A stretch of 6,741 bases of DNA from Methanobacteriaceae archaeon UBA349 (GTDB lineage: Archaea; Methanobacteriota; Methanobacteria; Methanobacteriales; Methanobacteriaceae), in NCBI GenBank assembly GCA_002509745.1, contig DAWK01000122.1, forward strand, positions 1 to 6,741, written 5' to 3'. Below the pieces are notes generated by a model, which saw only the letters and a list, made by a program, of their open reading frames with translations, ran no database searches and was not told where the DNA came from. Below, piece by piece: positions 1 through 5,777 of the stretch. Position numbers and translations under genes: made by a program. Position 1 is the first letter of the stretch; every line of letters begins with the position of its first letter.

Positions 1-157
1 CCACTTTTAAAAGACATGGTTTATTTTCAATTAAAACTAGTTCCTGAAAAACCCCATTTTTCTCATCCCATGCTGGTTGAGAAGTTTGGCCACTATTGAT
101 AGTTAATGAAAGGTTGCAAGGACCTTTAAATTCAGGGAGATTAAGTATGAATTCCAT
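1..157 (-). CDS. Partial CDS, N-terminus of a probable HhH-GPD (AlkA/OGG-like) DNA glycosylase
   Basis: An open frame starts with ATG at 157 on the minus strand and stays open for 52 codons to the left edge, so only the N-terminus is present. A stop codon lies two codons upstream, so this ATG is the first possible start; no strong Shine-Dalgarno precedes it. The peptide opens [10 protein letters not shown] and contains [16 protein letters not shown] at about residues 15-30, followed by an alternating hydrophobic stretch ([17 protein letters not shown]). A 'dLTLxSGQ' strand followed by an aromatic is typical of the N-terminal beta domain of AlkA/8-oxoguanine glycosylase proteins, which excise damaged bases. 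That assignment rests on memory of the family; the catalytic helix-hairpin-helix and Lys/Asp lie outside the window. That it is a real gene is more certain than its function. It reads in the same direction as the transporter at 285-1010, 127 bases downstream of it. Confidence 0.55.
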   Translation of the reverse strand, partial: MEFILNLPEFKGPCNLSLTINSGQTSQPAWDEKNGVFQELVLIENKPCLLKV

Positions 158-284
158 AATTTATAATTCCACTTAATGTTATATCAAATTAATGAAGAAT
201 AAATAAAAATAAATAATTTATAATTATTGGTATAATTAGGTTTGAGTTATTATAAGCATTATAATTAAGAATTTTTACTTGTTA
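158..284 (-). promoter_or_regulatory. AT-rich spacer with possible terminator of the transporter and promoter of the gene at 1-157
   Basis: Read on the minus strand, this 127-base spacer contains a T-rich tract (about 199-216) that could act as an archaeal oligo-T terminator for the transporter. It also contains a TATA-like TTATAAATTATT around 213-224, about 60 bases before the ATG at 157. A 7-bp perfect inverted repeat (TAATTAT / ATAATTA, 221-238, four-base loop) lies within it, but it is purely A/T and may be chance. None of these assignments is firm. Confidence 0.25.
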
Positions 285-1010
285 TCAGGTTATTCCTATA
301 CGAGAAAGACCATTATAAATGACCAATCCTCCAATAAATAGTAAAAACGCAGCCATGACCAAATTAGTGTGCTTAGAAAGCCAATGGTTCAGGGGTTGAG
401 TAACTCTTTGGGCAGTTTTAGGGAACACCAAGAAGAAGAATAGAGGAACTTCCACCACGATTAAAGTGATGATGGTTAAGACAGCTACTGCACCTATATC
501 AGCCCAAAGTCCTGCTTTAGCAATTCCAATTTGTCTTCCAGCGGCTAAAACAAATATAGCTGTACTAAAATTAATTAAAAAGGTTAAAAGACCAACGGTG
601 AAATAGCGACGGAACTGGGCAAATTTACTTGCTTTTTTATCAATCTTAAGGTACTCAAATAAAGAGCTATTTCTTTTATTTCCTTTAGAAAAAGCACTTC
701 TTAACCCCAATAGAACTAAAATAGCACCTAAAAATATGTCAATAGATGCTATGGTAGCCGGATCAGCATGACCCGTATTTTGTAGAGCATTTCCCATTAA
801 AAATCCAATTAATACTGTGAATAATAGTACAAACACAGCGCCTAAATAAAAAGAGAATCCTGAAAGCTTGGGATTATCCGTCATAGACATTATAATTAAA
901 AAAACAGACAATGCTGTAGGACTAACTGCTGCCGCCCAGGATAAGGGCATGACTATGGCCATAAGATTTGGATCTATTATATTATTCAACCCCCGGATGT
1001 GATTTAACAT
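285..1010 (-). CDS. GAP (Sap/LysE-like) family six-helix membrane transporter
   Basis: A 241-residue integral membrane protein with six hydrophobic segments at about residues 17-40, 53-74, 88-104, 135-157, 170-196 and 216-233. A basic cytoplasmic-type loop rich in Lys/Arg (about 107-135) separates the first three from the last three. The pattern, the early Pro-rich helix (PLSWAAAVSPTALSVFLIIM) and the length fit the GAP/Sap family, a LysE-superfamily branch of putative small-molecule or lipid exporters found in actinobacteria and methanogens. The substrate cannot be told from sequence. ATG at 1010 is the first start after an in-frame stop four codons upstream, and it has no Shine-Dalgarno. 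A TATA-like element about 30 bases upstream would give a near-leaderless transcript. Met17 (position 962) is an alternative start that would remove a polar N-tail. No partner gene is adjacent, and the gene diverges from the rhodanese and redox cluster. Confidence 0.75.
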   Translation of the reverse strand: MLNHIRGLNNIIDPNLMAIVMPLSWAAAVSPTALSVFLIIMSMTDNPKLSGFSFYLGAVFVLLFTVLIGFLMGNALQNTGHADPATIASIDIFLGAILVLLGLRSAFSKGNKRNSSLFEYLKIDKKASKFAQFRRYFTVGLLTFLINFSTAIFVLAAGRQIGIAKAGLWADIGAVAVLTIITLIVVEVPLFFFLVFPKTAQRVTQPLNHWLSKHTNLVMAAFLLFIGGLVIYNGLSRIGIT

Positions 1011-1032
1011 ATTAAATTAAATTAAAATATGA

Positions 1033-1047
1033 ATTTTAATTATAATT
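1033..1047 (-). promoter_or_regulatory. Candidate TATA box for the GAP transporter
   Basis: The minus-strand sequence AAATTATAATTAAAA centres near 1041. An archaeal start about 25 bases downstream would fall near 1015, only a few bases before the ATG at 1010. That would make the mRNA almost leaderless and fits the absence of a ribosome binding site. The surrounding DNA is nearly all A/T, so such matches are easy to find by chance. Confidence 0.3.
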
Positions 1048-1203
1048 TGAAATTAGAAGTTTAAAGAATTTACTAAAACTCTAATTTACATCACCTAGTA
1101 GGATTTTAAGATTATAGCATTAGGAATTTAATCTAATAATAGTATGTTTTAGAAGATATTTAATAATTCCAGTAGTAGTACATTAAGAATTTTTATTGCC
1201 CCA

Positions 1204-1275
1204 TCAGTCATACATTGCCAGTGTAAAAATAATTTTAAAAAAGAGATAAACGAGCTGTTCATGACCCCAAACCAT
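1204..1275 (-). CDS. Possible small protein, 23 residues, hydrophobic, strong ribosome binding site
   Basis: ATG at 1275 on the minus strand opens a 24-codon frame ending in TGA at 1204-1206. It is preceded by AAGGAGG with five bases between AGGAGG and the ATG, the best ribosome binding site in the left half of the window. The peptide starts MVWGHEQLVY and continues with a hydrophobic run (LFFKIIFTLAM) before ending in YD, which would suit a tiny membrane-associated peptide. A TATA-like sequence near 1350-1362 read leftwards would give a leader of roughly 60 bases. No known family was recognised. Alternatives are a leader peptide, a degenerate gene start, or a chance frame behind a purine run. 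The gene count and function remain open because a 23-codon frame alone carries little statistical weight. Confidence 0.35.
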   Translation of the reverse strand: MVWGHEQLVYLFFKIIFTLAMYD

Positions 1276-1280
1276 ATAAT

Positions 1281-1286
1281 CCTCCT
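1281..1286 (-). promoter_or_regulatory. Shine-Dalgarno site of the 23-residue ORF
   Basis: The minus strand reads AGGAGG here (plus strand CCTCCT), a full match to the core of the archaeal 16S rRNA 3' end, with five bases before the ATG at 1275. It is the main reason for considering the small ORF real. Confidence 0.4.
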
Positions 1287-1351
1287 TTTTTTCAAAAATA
1301 GTTTCGAACCATCTCAAGCAAAAAAATTACTAATGATGAAAAACATAATAT

Positions 1352-1361
1352 AAAATATATA
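1352..1361 (+). promoter_or_regulatory. Candidate TATA box for the rhodanese gene
   Basis: AAAATATATA centres near 1357, about 26 bases before the ATG at 1383. This is the spacing expected between an archaeal TATA box and a transcription start, so the rhodanese mRNA may be leaderless. That fits the lack of a good Shine-Dalgarno in TTTTTATC directly before the ATG. The element is nearly symmetric and might also serve the minus strand. Confidence 0.4.
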
Positions 1362-1382
1362 ATTTTTAAAAGAGTTTTTATC

Positions 1383-1712
1383 ATGTCTCATTTTACAACC
1401 ATAGACCCTACAGATGCACTTAAATTAATGGAAGAAGATTCTGAAATTAGTATCGTGGATATAAGGCCTCATGTTGACTTTCAACGAGAACACATCCCCC
1501 ATGCCCAGAATCTAGATTATGACGGCCATCATTTCCAGGAAAAAGTAGAAAAGCTGGATAAAAATAAGAGTTACATAATTTATTGTAAATCTGGAGTAAG
1601 GGGAGAGTATTTTATGGGAAAAATGCGAGAATCCGGCTTTTCAAAGGTTTATAACATTTTAGGTGGTTTTGTGGCCTGGAAAGTCAGCAAGTTACCCCTG
1701 ACAGGTGATTGA
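1383..1712 (+). CDS. Single-domain rhodanese-like sulfurtransferase
   Basis: A 109-residue protein with a complete rhodanese fold. It has IVDIRPHVDFQREHIPHAQNL (about residues 24-44, the CH2A/CH2B-type 'D-R-x-x-x-(E/D)-F-x-x-x-H-I-x-x-A' signature) and the active-site loop YCKSGVR with Cys68 as the sulfur-carrying cysteine. It ends with the usual ILGGFVAWK near the C-terminus. Such proteins move persulfide sulfur from a donor to thiophilic acceptors in the cytoplasm; no signal peptide is present. The six-residue loop CKSGVR (68-73) is the size seen in sulfur-transferring rhodaneses rather than the seven-residue loop of Cdc25-type phosphatases. It lies 95 bases upstream of the fumarate reductase-type flavoprotein with T-rich DNA between, so it is probably its own transcription unit. 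The physiological substrate is unknown. Confidence 0.9.
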   Translation: MSHFTTIDPTDALKLMEEDSEISIVDIRPHVDFQREHIPHAQNLDYDGHHFQEKVEKLDKNKSYIIYCKSGVRGEYFMGKMRESGFSKVYNILGGFVAWKVSKLPLTGD

Positions 1713-1807
1713 ATTGAAATACCACTATTTTTAATATTAATCTAATTTTTTAATATTATTTACCATACGATAATTTTGATTTTTAATTAAAAATAGGAGA
1801 TGGTGAA
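1713..1807 (+). promoter_or_regulatory. Spacer with T-rich terminator-like tracts and probable promoter of the redox cluster
   Basis: Two T-rich tracts (1728-1732 and 1746-1751) follow the rhodanese stop and could end its transcript by the oligo-T mechanism common in methanogens. The second tract, TTTTTTAATATTATTTA (1746-1762), is also TATA-like. A start about 25 bases downstream, near 1780, would leave a leader of about 27 bases carrying the AGGAG site. No stem-loop of note was seen. Confidence 0.35.
1728..1758 (+). repeat. 12-bp direct repeat upstream of the flavoprotein gene
   Basis: TTTTTAATATTA occurs at 1728-1739 and again at 1747-1758, a 19-base period, close to two turns of the helix. 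Each copy contains the palindromic core TTAATATTA(A). The arrangement would suit a regulator bound on one face of the DNA over the promoter, but the composition is A/T only and chance cannot be excluded. Confidence 0.4.
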
Positions 1808-1810
1808 TTG
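1795..1810 (+). promoter_or_regulatory. Ribosome binding site and TTG start of the flavoprotein gene
   Basis: AGGAG at 1795-1799, with a partly matching GGTGA at 1802-1806, precedes TTG at 1808 by eight bases. No ATG occurs in frame before residue 100, which is inside the FAD domain. A non-ATG start is therefore required, and this one has the right spacing. Confidence 0.65.
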
Positions 1811-3670
1811 GACATTAAACCCTTGGAAAATGAAAAAATACCTTATTCTGAAGTAGAAGAATTAGAAAAAGAATTTCCTTCACAGGAGAAAGAAAAAAAG
1901 AACGGTATTTCGAGTTTAGATGATGAAAAAGAAATTATTTCCAAGAATATTTTTTCCAATATCCATCAATATGATGTTATTATTATAGGGGGAGGTCTTA
2001 CCGGACTTAGAGCTGCAATACAACTGTCTGATGCCCAACTCAAAGTAGGCATAATCAGTAAAGTCCATCCTCTGCGTTCCCATTCCGTGGCTGCCCAGGG
2101 GGGAATGAATGCTTCCCTGGCCAATGTTCCTGGTGAAAAAGAAACCGTGGATAACTGGAAAATTCACGCCTATGACACGGTAAAAGGATCTGACTATCTG
2201 GCCGATCAGGACGCCGTGGAAATAATGTGTCGAGAGGCCCCCTCAACGGTTATTGAATTGGAACATATGGGAACTGCTTGGTCACGCTTAGAAAATGGTA
2301 AAATTGCTCAGCGGCCATTTGGGGGAGCTGGTTTTCCAAGAACATGTTATGCTGCAGATAGAACCGGGCATAATGCGCTCCATACATTGTATGAACAAGT
2401 CATCTCAAGGGATATTCCCATAAATGAAGATTTTTTTGTAACTTCACTAGTAACTGAAAATGAATATTGTGTGGGTTGCACTGCCCTGGAAATTCGTACG
2501 GGGAAAATTCATGGCTTCCAGGCATCAGCTGTGCTTATGGCCACCGGAGGGTTTGGTAGATTATTTAATAGTTCCACCAATGCCCTTATAAATACAGGTG
2601 ATGGACAATCATTAGCCTTAAATGCTGGAGTATCCTTAAAAGATATGGAATTTGTCCAATTCCACCCTACCACACTATATGGAACAAATATTTTGATAAC
2701 CGAAGGGGCCCGTGGTGAAGGAGGCATTCTTATTAATAAAAATGGGGAGCGTTTCATGAAGAATTATGCTCCTAATTCATTGGATCTGGCGCCTCGAGAT
2801 GTGGTGGCCCGAGCCATAGACACCGAGATTGGTGAAGGAAGAGGATTTAAAGGAGGATATGTTCATTTGGATCTGCGCCACCTAGGAGCTGAGCTTATAA
2901 AAGAGCGTTTACCTGGTATAAGGCAAATATCTATTGATTTTGCTGGAGTGGACCCAATTAATGAACCAATACCAATTCAGCCAGGGCAGCATTATTCCAT
3001 GGGAGGAATTGATGCAGATAAAGATGGGAAAACATCTCTTAAAGGATTTTATGCAGCAGGTGAATGTGCATGTATAAGTGTCCATGGCGCCAACCGATTG
3101 GGAGGCAATTCACTATTAGAAACTGTCGTTTTTGGGCGACTGGTGGGTGATGCAATAATAGAAGAAATTTTTAAAGGCCCCTACAAAAAACAGGAAAATC
3201 TGGAAACCGTGCAAAAGGCCATTACGAAAATAGATAGTAAACTAAAAATTATATTATCTAGAAAGACCAGCGAAAATCAGTTCAAAATTAAAGAATCCTT
3301 AAATAAGACTATGTACAGTAAATTCGGAATATTTCGTGACCGATTAGTAATGGAAAAAGGCATTTTAGAGATAGAAGAAATTAAAAAGAAATTATCACAG
3401 GTCAAAATAGATAATAAAGAACTGGCCTTGAATCAGGCAATTATCCGTTTATTAGAGCTAGAATATCTGGTTCAACTGGCAGAAACCGTGGCATTTGCTG
3501 CCATAAAACGAGAAGAAAGTCGCGGTTCCCATACCCGAACAGATTATCCTTCACGTGATGATAAAAAATTCCTTAAACATACCCTTACCTCTTTACAAAA
3601 TAAAAAAATTTCAGTTTCCTATAAACCTGTTGTTCTAGGTATGTTTAAACCCCAGGAGCGTGTTTACTAA
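1808..3670 (+). CDS. Fumarate reductase/succinate dehydrogenase flavoprotein subunit (TfrA/SdhA-like)
   Basis: This 620-residue protein interconverts fumarate and succinate at an FAD. A Rossmann motif DVIIIGGGLTGLRAA spans about residues 56-70. RSHSVAAQGG (90-99) carries His92 at the position that binds FAD covalently in bacterial SdhA/FrdA. Substrate and proton-shuttle residues of the family are all recognisable: His286 in QFHPT, Arg330 in PRDVVAR, His395 in HYSMGG and Arg430 in GANRLGGNSL. The helical C-terminal domain ends with SRGSHTRTDYPSRDD (571-585), also conserved. About 54 residues rich in Glu and Lys precede the FAD domain, and no signal or membrane segment is present, so a cytoplasmic enzyme is expected. 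The next gene, its iron-sulfur partner, begins directly after the stop codon. In a quinone-free methanogen the likely direction is fumarate reduction for biosynthesis or an incomplete reductive TCA branch; that is inference. Aspartate oxidase is unlikely because of the paired FeS subunit. Confidence 0.92.
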   Translation: MDIKPLENEKIPYSEVEELEKEFPSQEKEKKNGISSLDDEKEIISKNIFSNIHQYDVIIIGGGLTGLRAAIQLSDAQLKVGIISKVHPLRSHSVAAQGGMNASLANVPGEKETVDNWKIHAYDTVKGSDYLADQDAVEIMCREAPSTVIELEHMGTAWSRLENGKIAQRPFGGAGFPRTCYAADRTGHNALHTLYEQVISRDIPINEDFFVTSLVTENEYCVGCTALEIRTGKIHGFQASAVLMATGGFGRLFNSSTNALINTGDGQSLALNAGVSLKDMEFVQFHPTTLYGTNILITEGARGEGGILINKNGERFMKNYAPNSLDLAPRDVVARAIDTEIGEGRGFKGGYVHLDLRHLGAELIKERLPGIRQISIDFAGVDPINEPIPIQPGQHYSMGGIDADKDGKTSLKGFYAAGECACISVHGANRLGGNSLLETVVFGRLVGDAIIEEIFKGPYKKQENLETVQKAITKIDSKLKIILSRKTSENQFKIKESLNKTMYSKFGIFRDRLVMEKGILEIEEIKKKLSQVKIDNKELALNQAIIRLLELEYLVQLAETVAFAAIKREESRGSHTRTDYPSRDDKKFLKHTLTSLQNKKISVSYKPVVLGMFKPQERVY

Positions 3671-4441
3671 ATGAAATTAAAAGTATTCCGTTATCATGAA
3701 GGAATGGGTGCTCCCCATTACGATACGTTTTCTTTGGAAGAAGAACCTGGTATGACAGTTCTTAGAGCTTTATTCCAGTTTCAAGAAGAATTTGATGATT
3801 CTCTGGCATTTCAGTACTCTTGCCGGGGCGCAGTCTGTGGTACTTGTGCCATGCTCATTAATAAGGTTCCTAGACTGGCCTGTAGGACCCAGATGGCATC
3901 TCTCTTAAAAGGAGAACAGCAAATCGCGTTGTCACCTTATCCTGCACTGGAAGAAAAAGTGGGCTGGAACCCCTCCCAGGAAGTTCTGGTGGAACCACTT
4001 CCCCATTTTCCAGTTGTTAAAGATCTTATTGTAGATCGGAATGCTTTTTTTAAATCCTACAAATTCGTGGAACCGGTTCTTAAAACAGAATCTACACCAC
4101 CAAAAGAACATCTCATGGATCCTTCTGATTTGCCAGATCTGGAACTTTATACCAATTGTATTCTCTGTGCTGCCTGTTATGGGGCCTGTCCCGTTGATGG
4201 AGAAAATAGAGATTATTTAGGTCCAGCTGCTCTAGCCAAGCTTTATCGATTCCATATTGATCCCCGTGACGTAGATAATAGGCGTCTGGGAAAAGCAGAT
4301 ATTCCTGATGGCTGGTGGGCCTGTGATTTCCATGGAAACTGCCGTCAGGTTTGCCCTAAAGGAGTTCCCCCTATTATGGCTATAGGGCAGTCACGGACAG
4401 AATTAATGGAAAAAAAAGAAAAATCAGAGGATAAGAAATAA
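3671..4441 (+). CDS. Fumarate reductase/succinate dehydrogenase iron-sulfur subunit (short form)
   Basis: A 256-residue electron-transfer subunit. The N-terminal ferredoxin-like domain binds [2Fe-2S] through Cys51, Cys56, Cys59 (CRGAVCGTC) and Cys71. The C-terminal helical domain has CILCAACYGACP (Cys163, 166, 169, 173) and CDFHGNCRQVCP (Cys218, 224, 228). By the SdhB pattern, Cys163/166/169/228 hold [4Fe-4S] and Cys173/218/224 hold [3Fe-4S]; His221 sits where E. coli SdhB has Ile209. The Trp pair and His that line the quinone site in E. coli SdhB are replaced (CPVDGEN, CDF). The length equals bacterial SdhB/FrdB and is much shorter than methanogen TfrB, whose C-terminal CCG domains are absent here. 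ATG follows the flavoprotein stop with no gap, with AGGAG 12 bases upstream, so the pair is co-translated. No SdhC/D-like membrane anchor is nearby, so the electron partner is unknown. Confidence 0.9.
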   Translation: MKLKVFRYHEGMGAPHYDTFSLEEEPGMTVLRALFQFQEEFDDSLAFQYSCRGAVCGTCAMLINKVPRLACRTQMASLLKGEQQIALSPYPALEEKVGWNPSQEVLVEPLPHFPVVKDLIVDRNAFFKSYKFVEPVLKTESTPPKEHLMDPSDLPDLELYTNCILCAACYGACPVDGENRDYLGPAALAKLYRFHIDPRDVDNRRLGKADIPDGWWACDFHGNCRQVCPKGVPPIMAIGQSRTELMEKKEKSEDKK

Positions 4442-4478
4442 TTTTATTCTCAGAGTTAAGTGCAATCCGAGGGAAAAT

Positions 4479-5725
4479 ATGAAGTATATGTGCACCTATT
4501 GTAATGTTTTTGCCTATGATGATGAAAAAGGAGACCTCAATGCCATTCTGGAGCCAGGCACTACGTTCGATAACATTTCTGACACTTGGCGATGTCCAGT
4601 GTGTGGAATGCCCAAAACATTCCTCAAACAGATAAGTGATGATGTTTTTGCTCTAAAAATTGCTGCCTATCAGGGCAAAAATGCTGAAACCACAGATTTA
4701 AATTATTACCGTAACCTGGCTCGAAAAATGCTCACAGGTACTTGTGGTGTTTACTCTATCTGCGACGGACAGAGAGATCGGGTATGTACTGGCCAGAAAT
4801 TCGGGGCCCCCATTGGTATGGGTGGAGCTGGTCAATCTCGGACATTTGAAACCAATTATAATAGCCTACACGAATACCGTTTAAAAATGAGAGTGGTTAA
4901 GGCCCACCACGAACCAGAAATGTCTTTAAACATTTTTGGAAAGAATCTGGTTGCCCCCATAATGGGAGCTAGTCTTTCTGGAGTAAAACTCTCTTTAAAT
5001 GACACCATTCCTGAAAAATCATTCTATCTCGGTTTGTTAAACGGGGCTAGAACCTTTGGATCAGTTGGTCTAGTGGGAAACACTCCCACCACTCCAGAAG
5101 ACCTGGGAGTAAACACCGTGGGAGAAAATGGGGGGTGGGGCATCCCCATATTCAAACCTCAATCCCAGCAGAAATTAATCCAGCTTTTTAAACTGGCTGA
5201 AAAAAGGACGTTATTGCTGTGGGAGTAGATTTAGAAGGGGCCGGTTCCACCTTCTGGACCTCGCCAGGAAAAAGAGTGTACCGTAAAAGTGAAAATGAAC
5301 TGCAGGAACTGGTAGATTCTGTGGAAAAACCGGTGATTTTTAAGGGGATTATGAGTGTTGAAGACGCCCTGAAGGTGGTGGATTCTGGGGCCAATGCATG
5401 TTATGTGTCTAATCATGGCGGAAGAGTTATGGATTGTGGTCAGGGCGTGGCCGAGGTTTTGCCCGAGGTGGCAGATGCTGTTTCAGGTAAAATCACCATT
5501 ATGGCCGACGGTGCCGTACGTACAGGTTTTGATGTGCTTAAAATATTAGCCCTGGGTGCTGATTTGGCCCTCATTGGTAGGCCTCTGGCCCAAATGACCG
5601 TTGGTGGTGGTGAAATAGCGGTTGAAATGTATCTGAATTATGTAAAAGATGATTTACGTCGGGCCATGATACTTACTGGCTGCGATAATCTGGGAGAAAT
5701 TAGGAAGAATATTCTGGTAAAATAA
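4479..5725 (+). CDS. Rubredoxin-fused FMN-dependent alpha-hydroxy-acid oxidoreductase, interrupted by a -1 frameshift
   Basis: Two frames make one protein of about 415 residues. The first (4479-5228) covers a rubredoxin domain, residues 1-52, with iron ligands in CTYC (5, 8) and CPVC (39, 42). It continues with the Cys-containing segment CGVYSIC..VC (89-103), IGMGGAGQS and the first half of an FMN barrel. The second frame (usable from 5201 to the stop at 5725) gives DVIAVGVDLEGAGS and the family's catalytic half: VIFKGI with Lys289, SNHGGR with His313 and Arg316, MADGAVRTG and IGRP for the FMN phosphate. These match glycolate oxidase/lactate oxidase-type enzymes, which oxidise 2-hydroxy acids. 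One extra A in the run at 5200-5205 would restore LAEKKDVIAVGVD. The gene lies 37 bases after the FeS subunit, with GAGGG five bases before its ATG, so it is probably in the same operon. Cause may be sequencing error, a real mutation, or slippage. Substrate is unknown. Confidence 0.85.
5200..5205 (+). other. Frameshift site, run of six A
   Basis: Zero-frame codons here are GAA AAA AGG; the downstream frame reads AAA AAG GAC. The minus-one frame has a stop at 5198-5200 and the zero frame stops at 5226-5228, so the frame change must fall within this 25-base window, and the A run is the only homopolymer in it. A seventh A would give an uninterrupted 415-residue protein. Confidence 0.85.
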
Positions 5726-5737
5726 GAAATTTAACAA

Positions 5738-5755
5738 ATTTTTATTATTTTTTAA
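5738..5755 (+). terminator. Possible oligo-T terminator after the redox cluster
   Basis: ATTTTTATTATTTTTTAA lies 13 bases after the stop of the FMN enzyme, without an obvious stem-loop. T-rich tracts of this kind end transcripts in methanogenic archaea. It could equally be part of the promoter of the next gene, since only 52 bases separate the two genes. Confidence 0.35.
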
Positions 5756-5765
5756 TTGAAATTTT

Positions 5766-5772
5766 AGGAGGT
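5766..5772 (+). promoter_or_regulatory. Strong Shine-Dalgarno of the lipocalin-like gene
   Basis: AGGAGGT with five bases before ATG 5778 matches the archaeal consensus fully and fixes the start of the downstream gene, whose 3' end is outside the window. Confidence 0.7.
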
Positions 5773-5777
5773 ATAAA

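Larger units (their letters stand above)
1011..1382. other. Divergent intergenic region, 372 bases, mostly A/T
   Basis: This stretch separates the minus-strand transporter from the plus-strand rhodanese. It holds short ATTAA repeats next to the transporter start (1011-1027), a possible small ORF with a strong ribosome binding site (1204-1275, minus), and TATA-like sequence near 1350-1362 usable on either strand. Positions 1060-1200 are not explained by anything recognisable; no tRNA-like or clearly structured RNA was seen there. Confidence 0.5.

Noticed and set aside
221..238. TAATTAT-TGGT-ATAATTA inverted repeat as an intrinsic terminator or operator
   Set aside because: Stem is entirely A/T and seven bases long in DNA of the same composition, so it is weak as a hairpin and expected by chance.
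1261..1353. Plus-strand 30-codon frame starting ATG ACC CCA
   Set aside because: No Shine-Dalgarno or suitably spaced promoter; it only mirrors the better supported minus-strand small ORF.
1916..2246. Minus-strand open frames opposite the flavoprotein FAD domain
   Set aside because: They lie opposite a strongly conserved protein, lack ribosome binding sites, and their peptides are compositional shadows with no recognisable motif.
2509..2757. Minus-strand open frame opposite the flavoprotein mid-region
   Set aside because: Antisense to the QFHPT active-site region of a clear gene; no start signal and no family resemblance.
4439..4478. Hidden C-terminal CCG extension of the FeS subunit lost by frameshift
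   Set aside because: Only 37 bases separate its stop from the rubredoxin start, and no CCG-type cysteine motif is found in any frame downstream.
5219..5725. Independent gene starting with GTG at 5219
   Set aside because: The start would fall inside a core beta strand of the FMN barrel, no Shine-Dalgarno precedes it, and the upstream frame supplies exactly the missing half of the same domain. A frameshifted single gene fits better.
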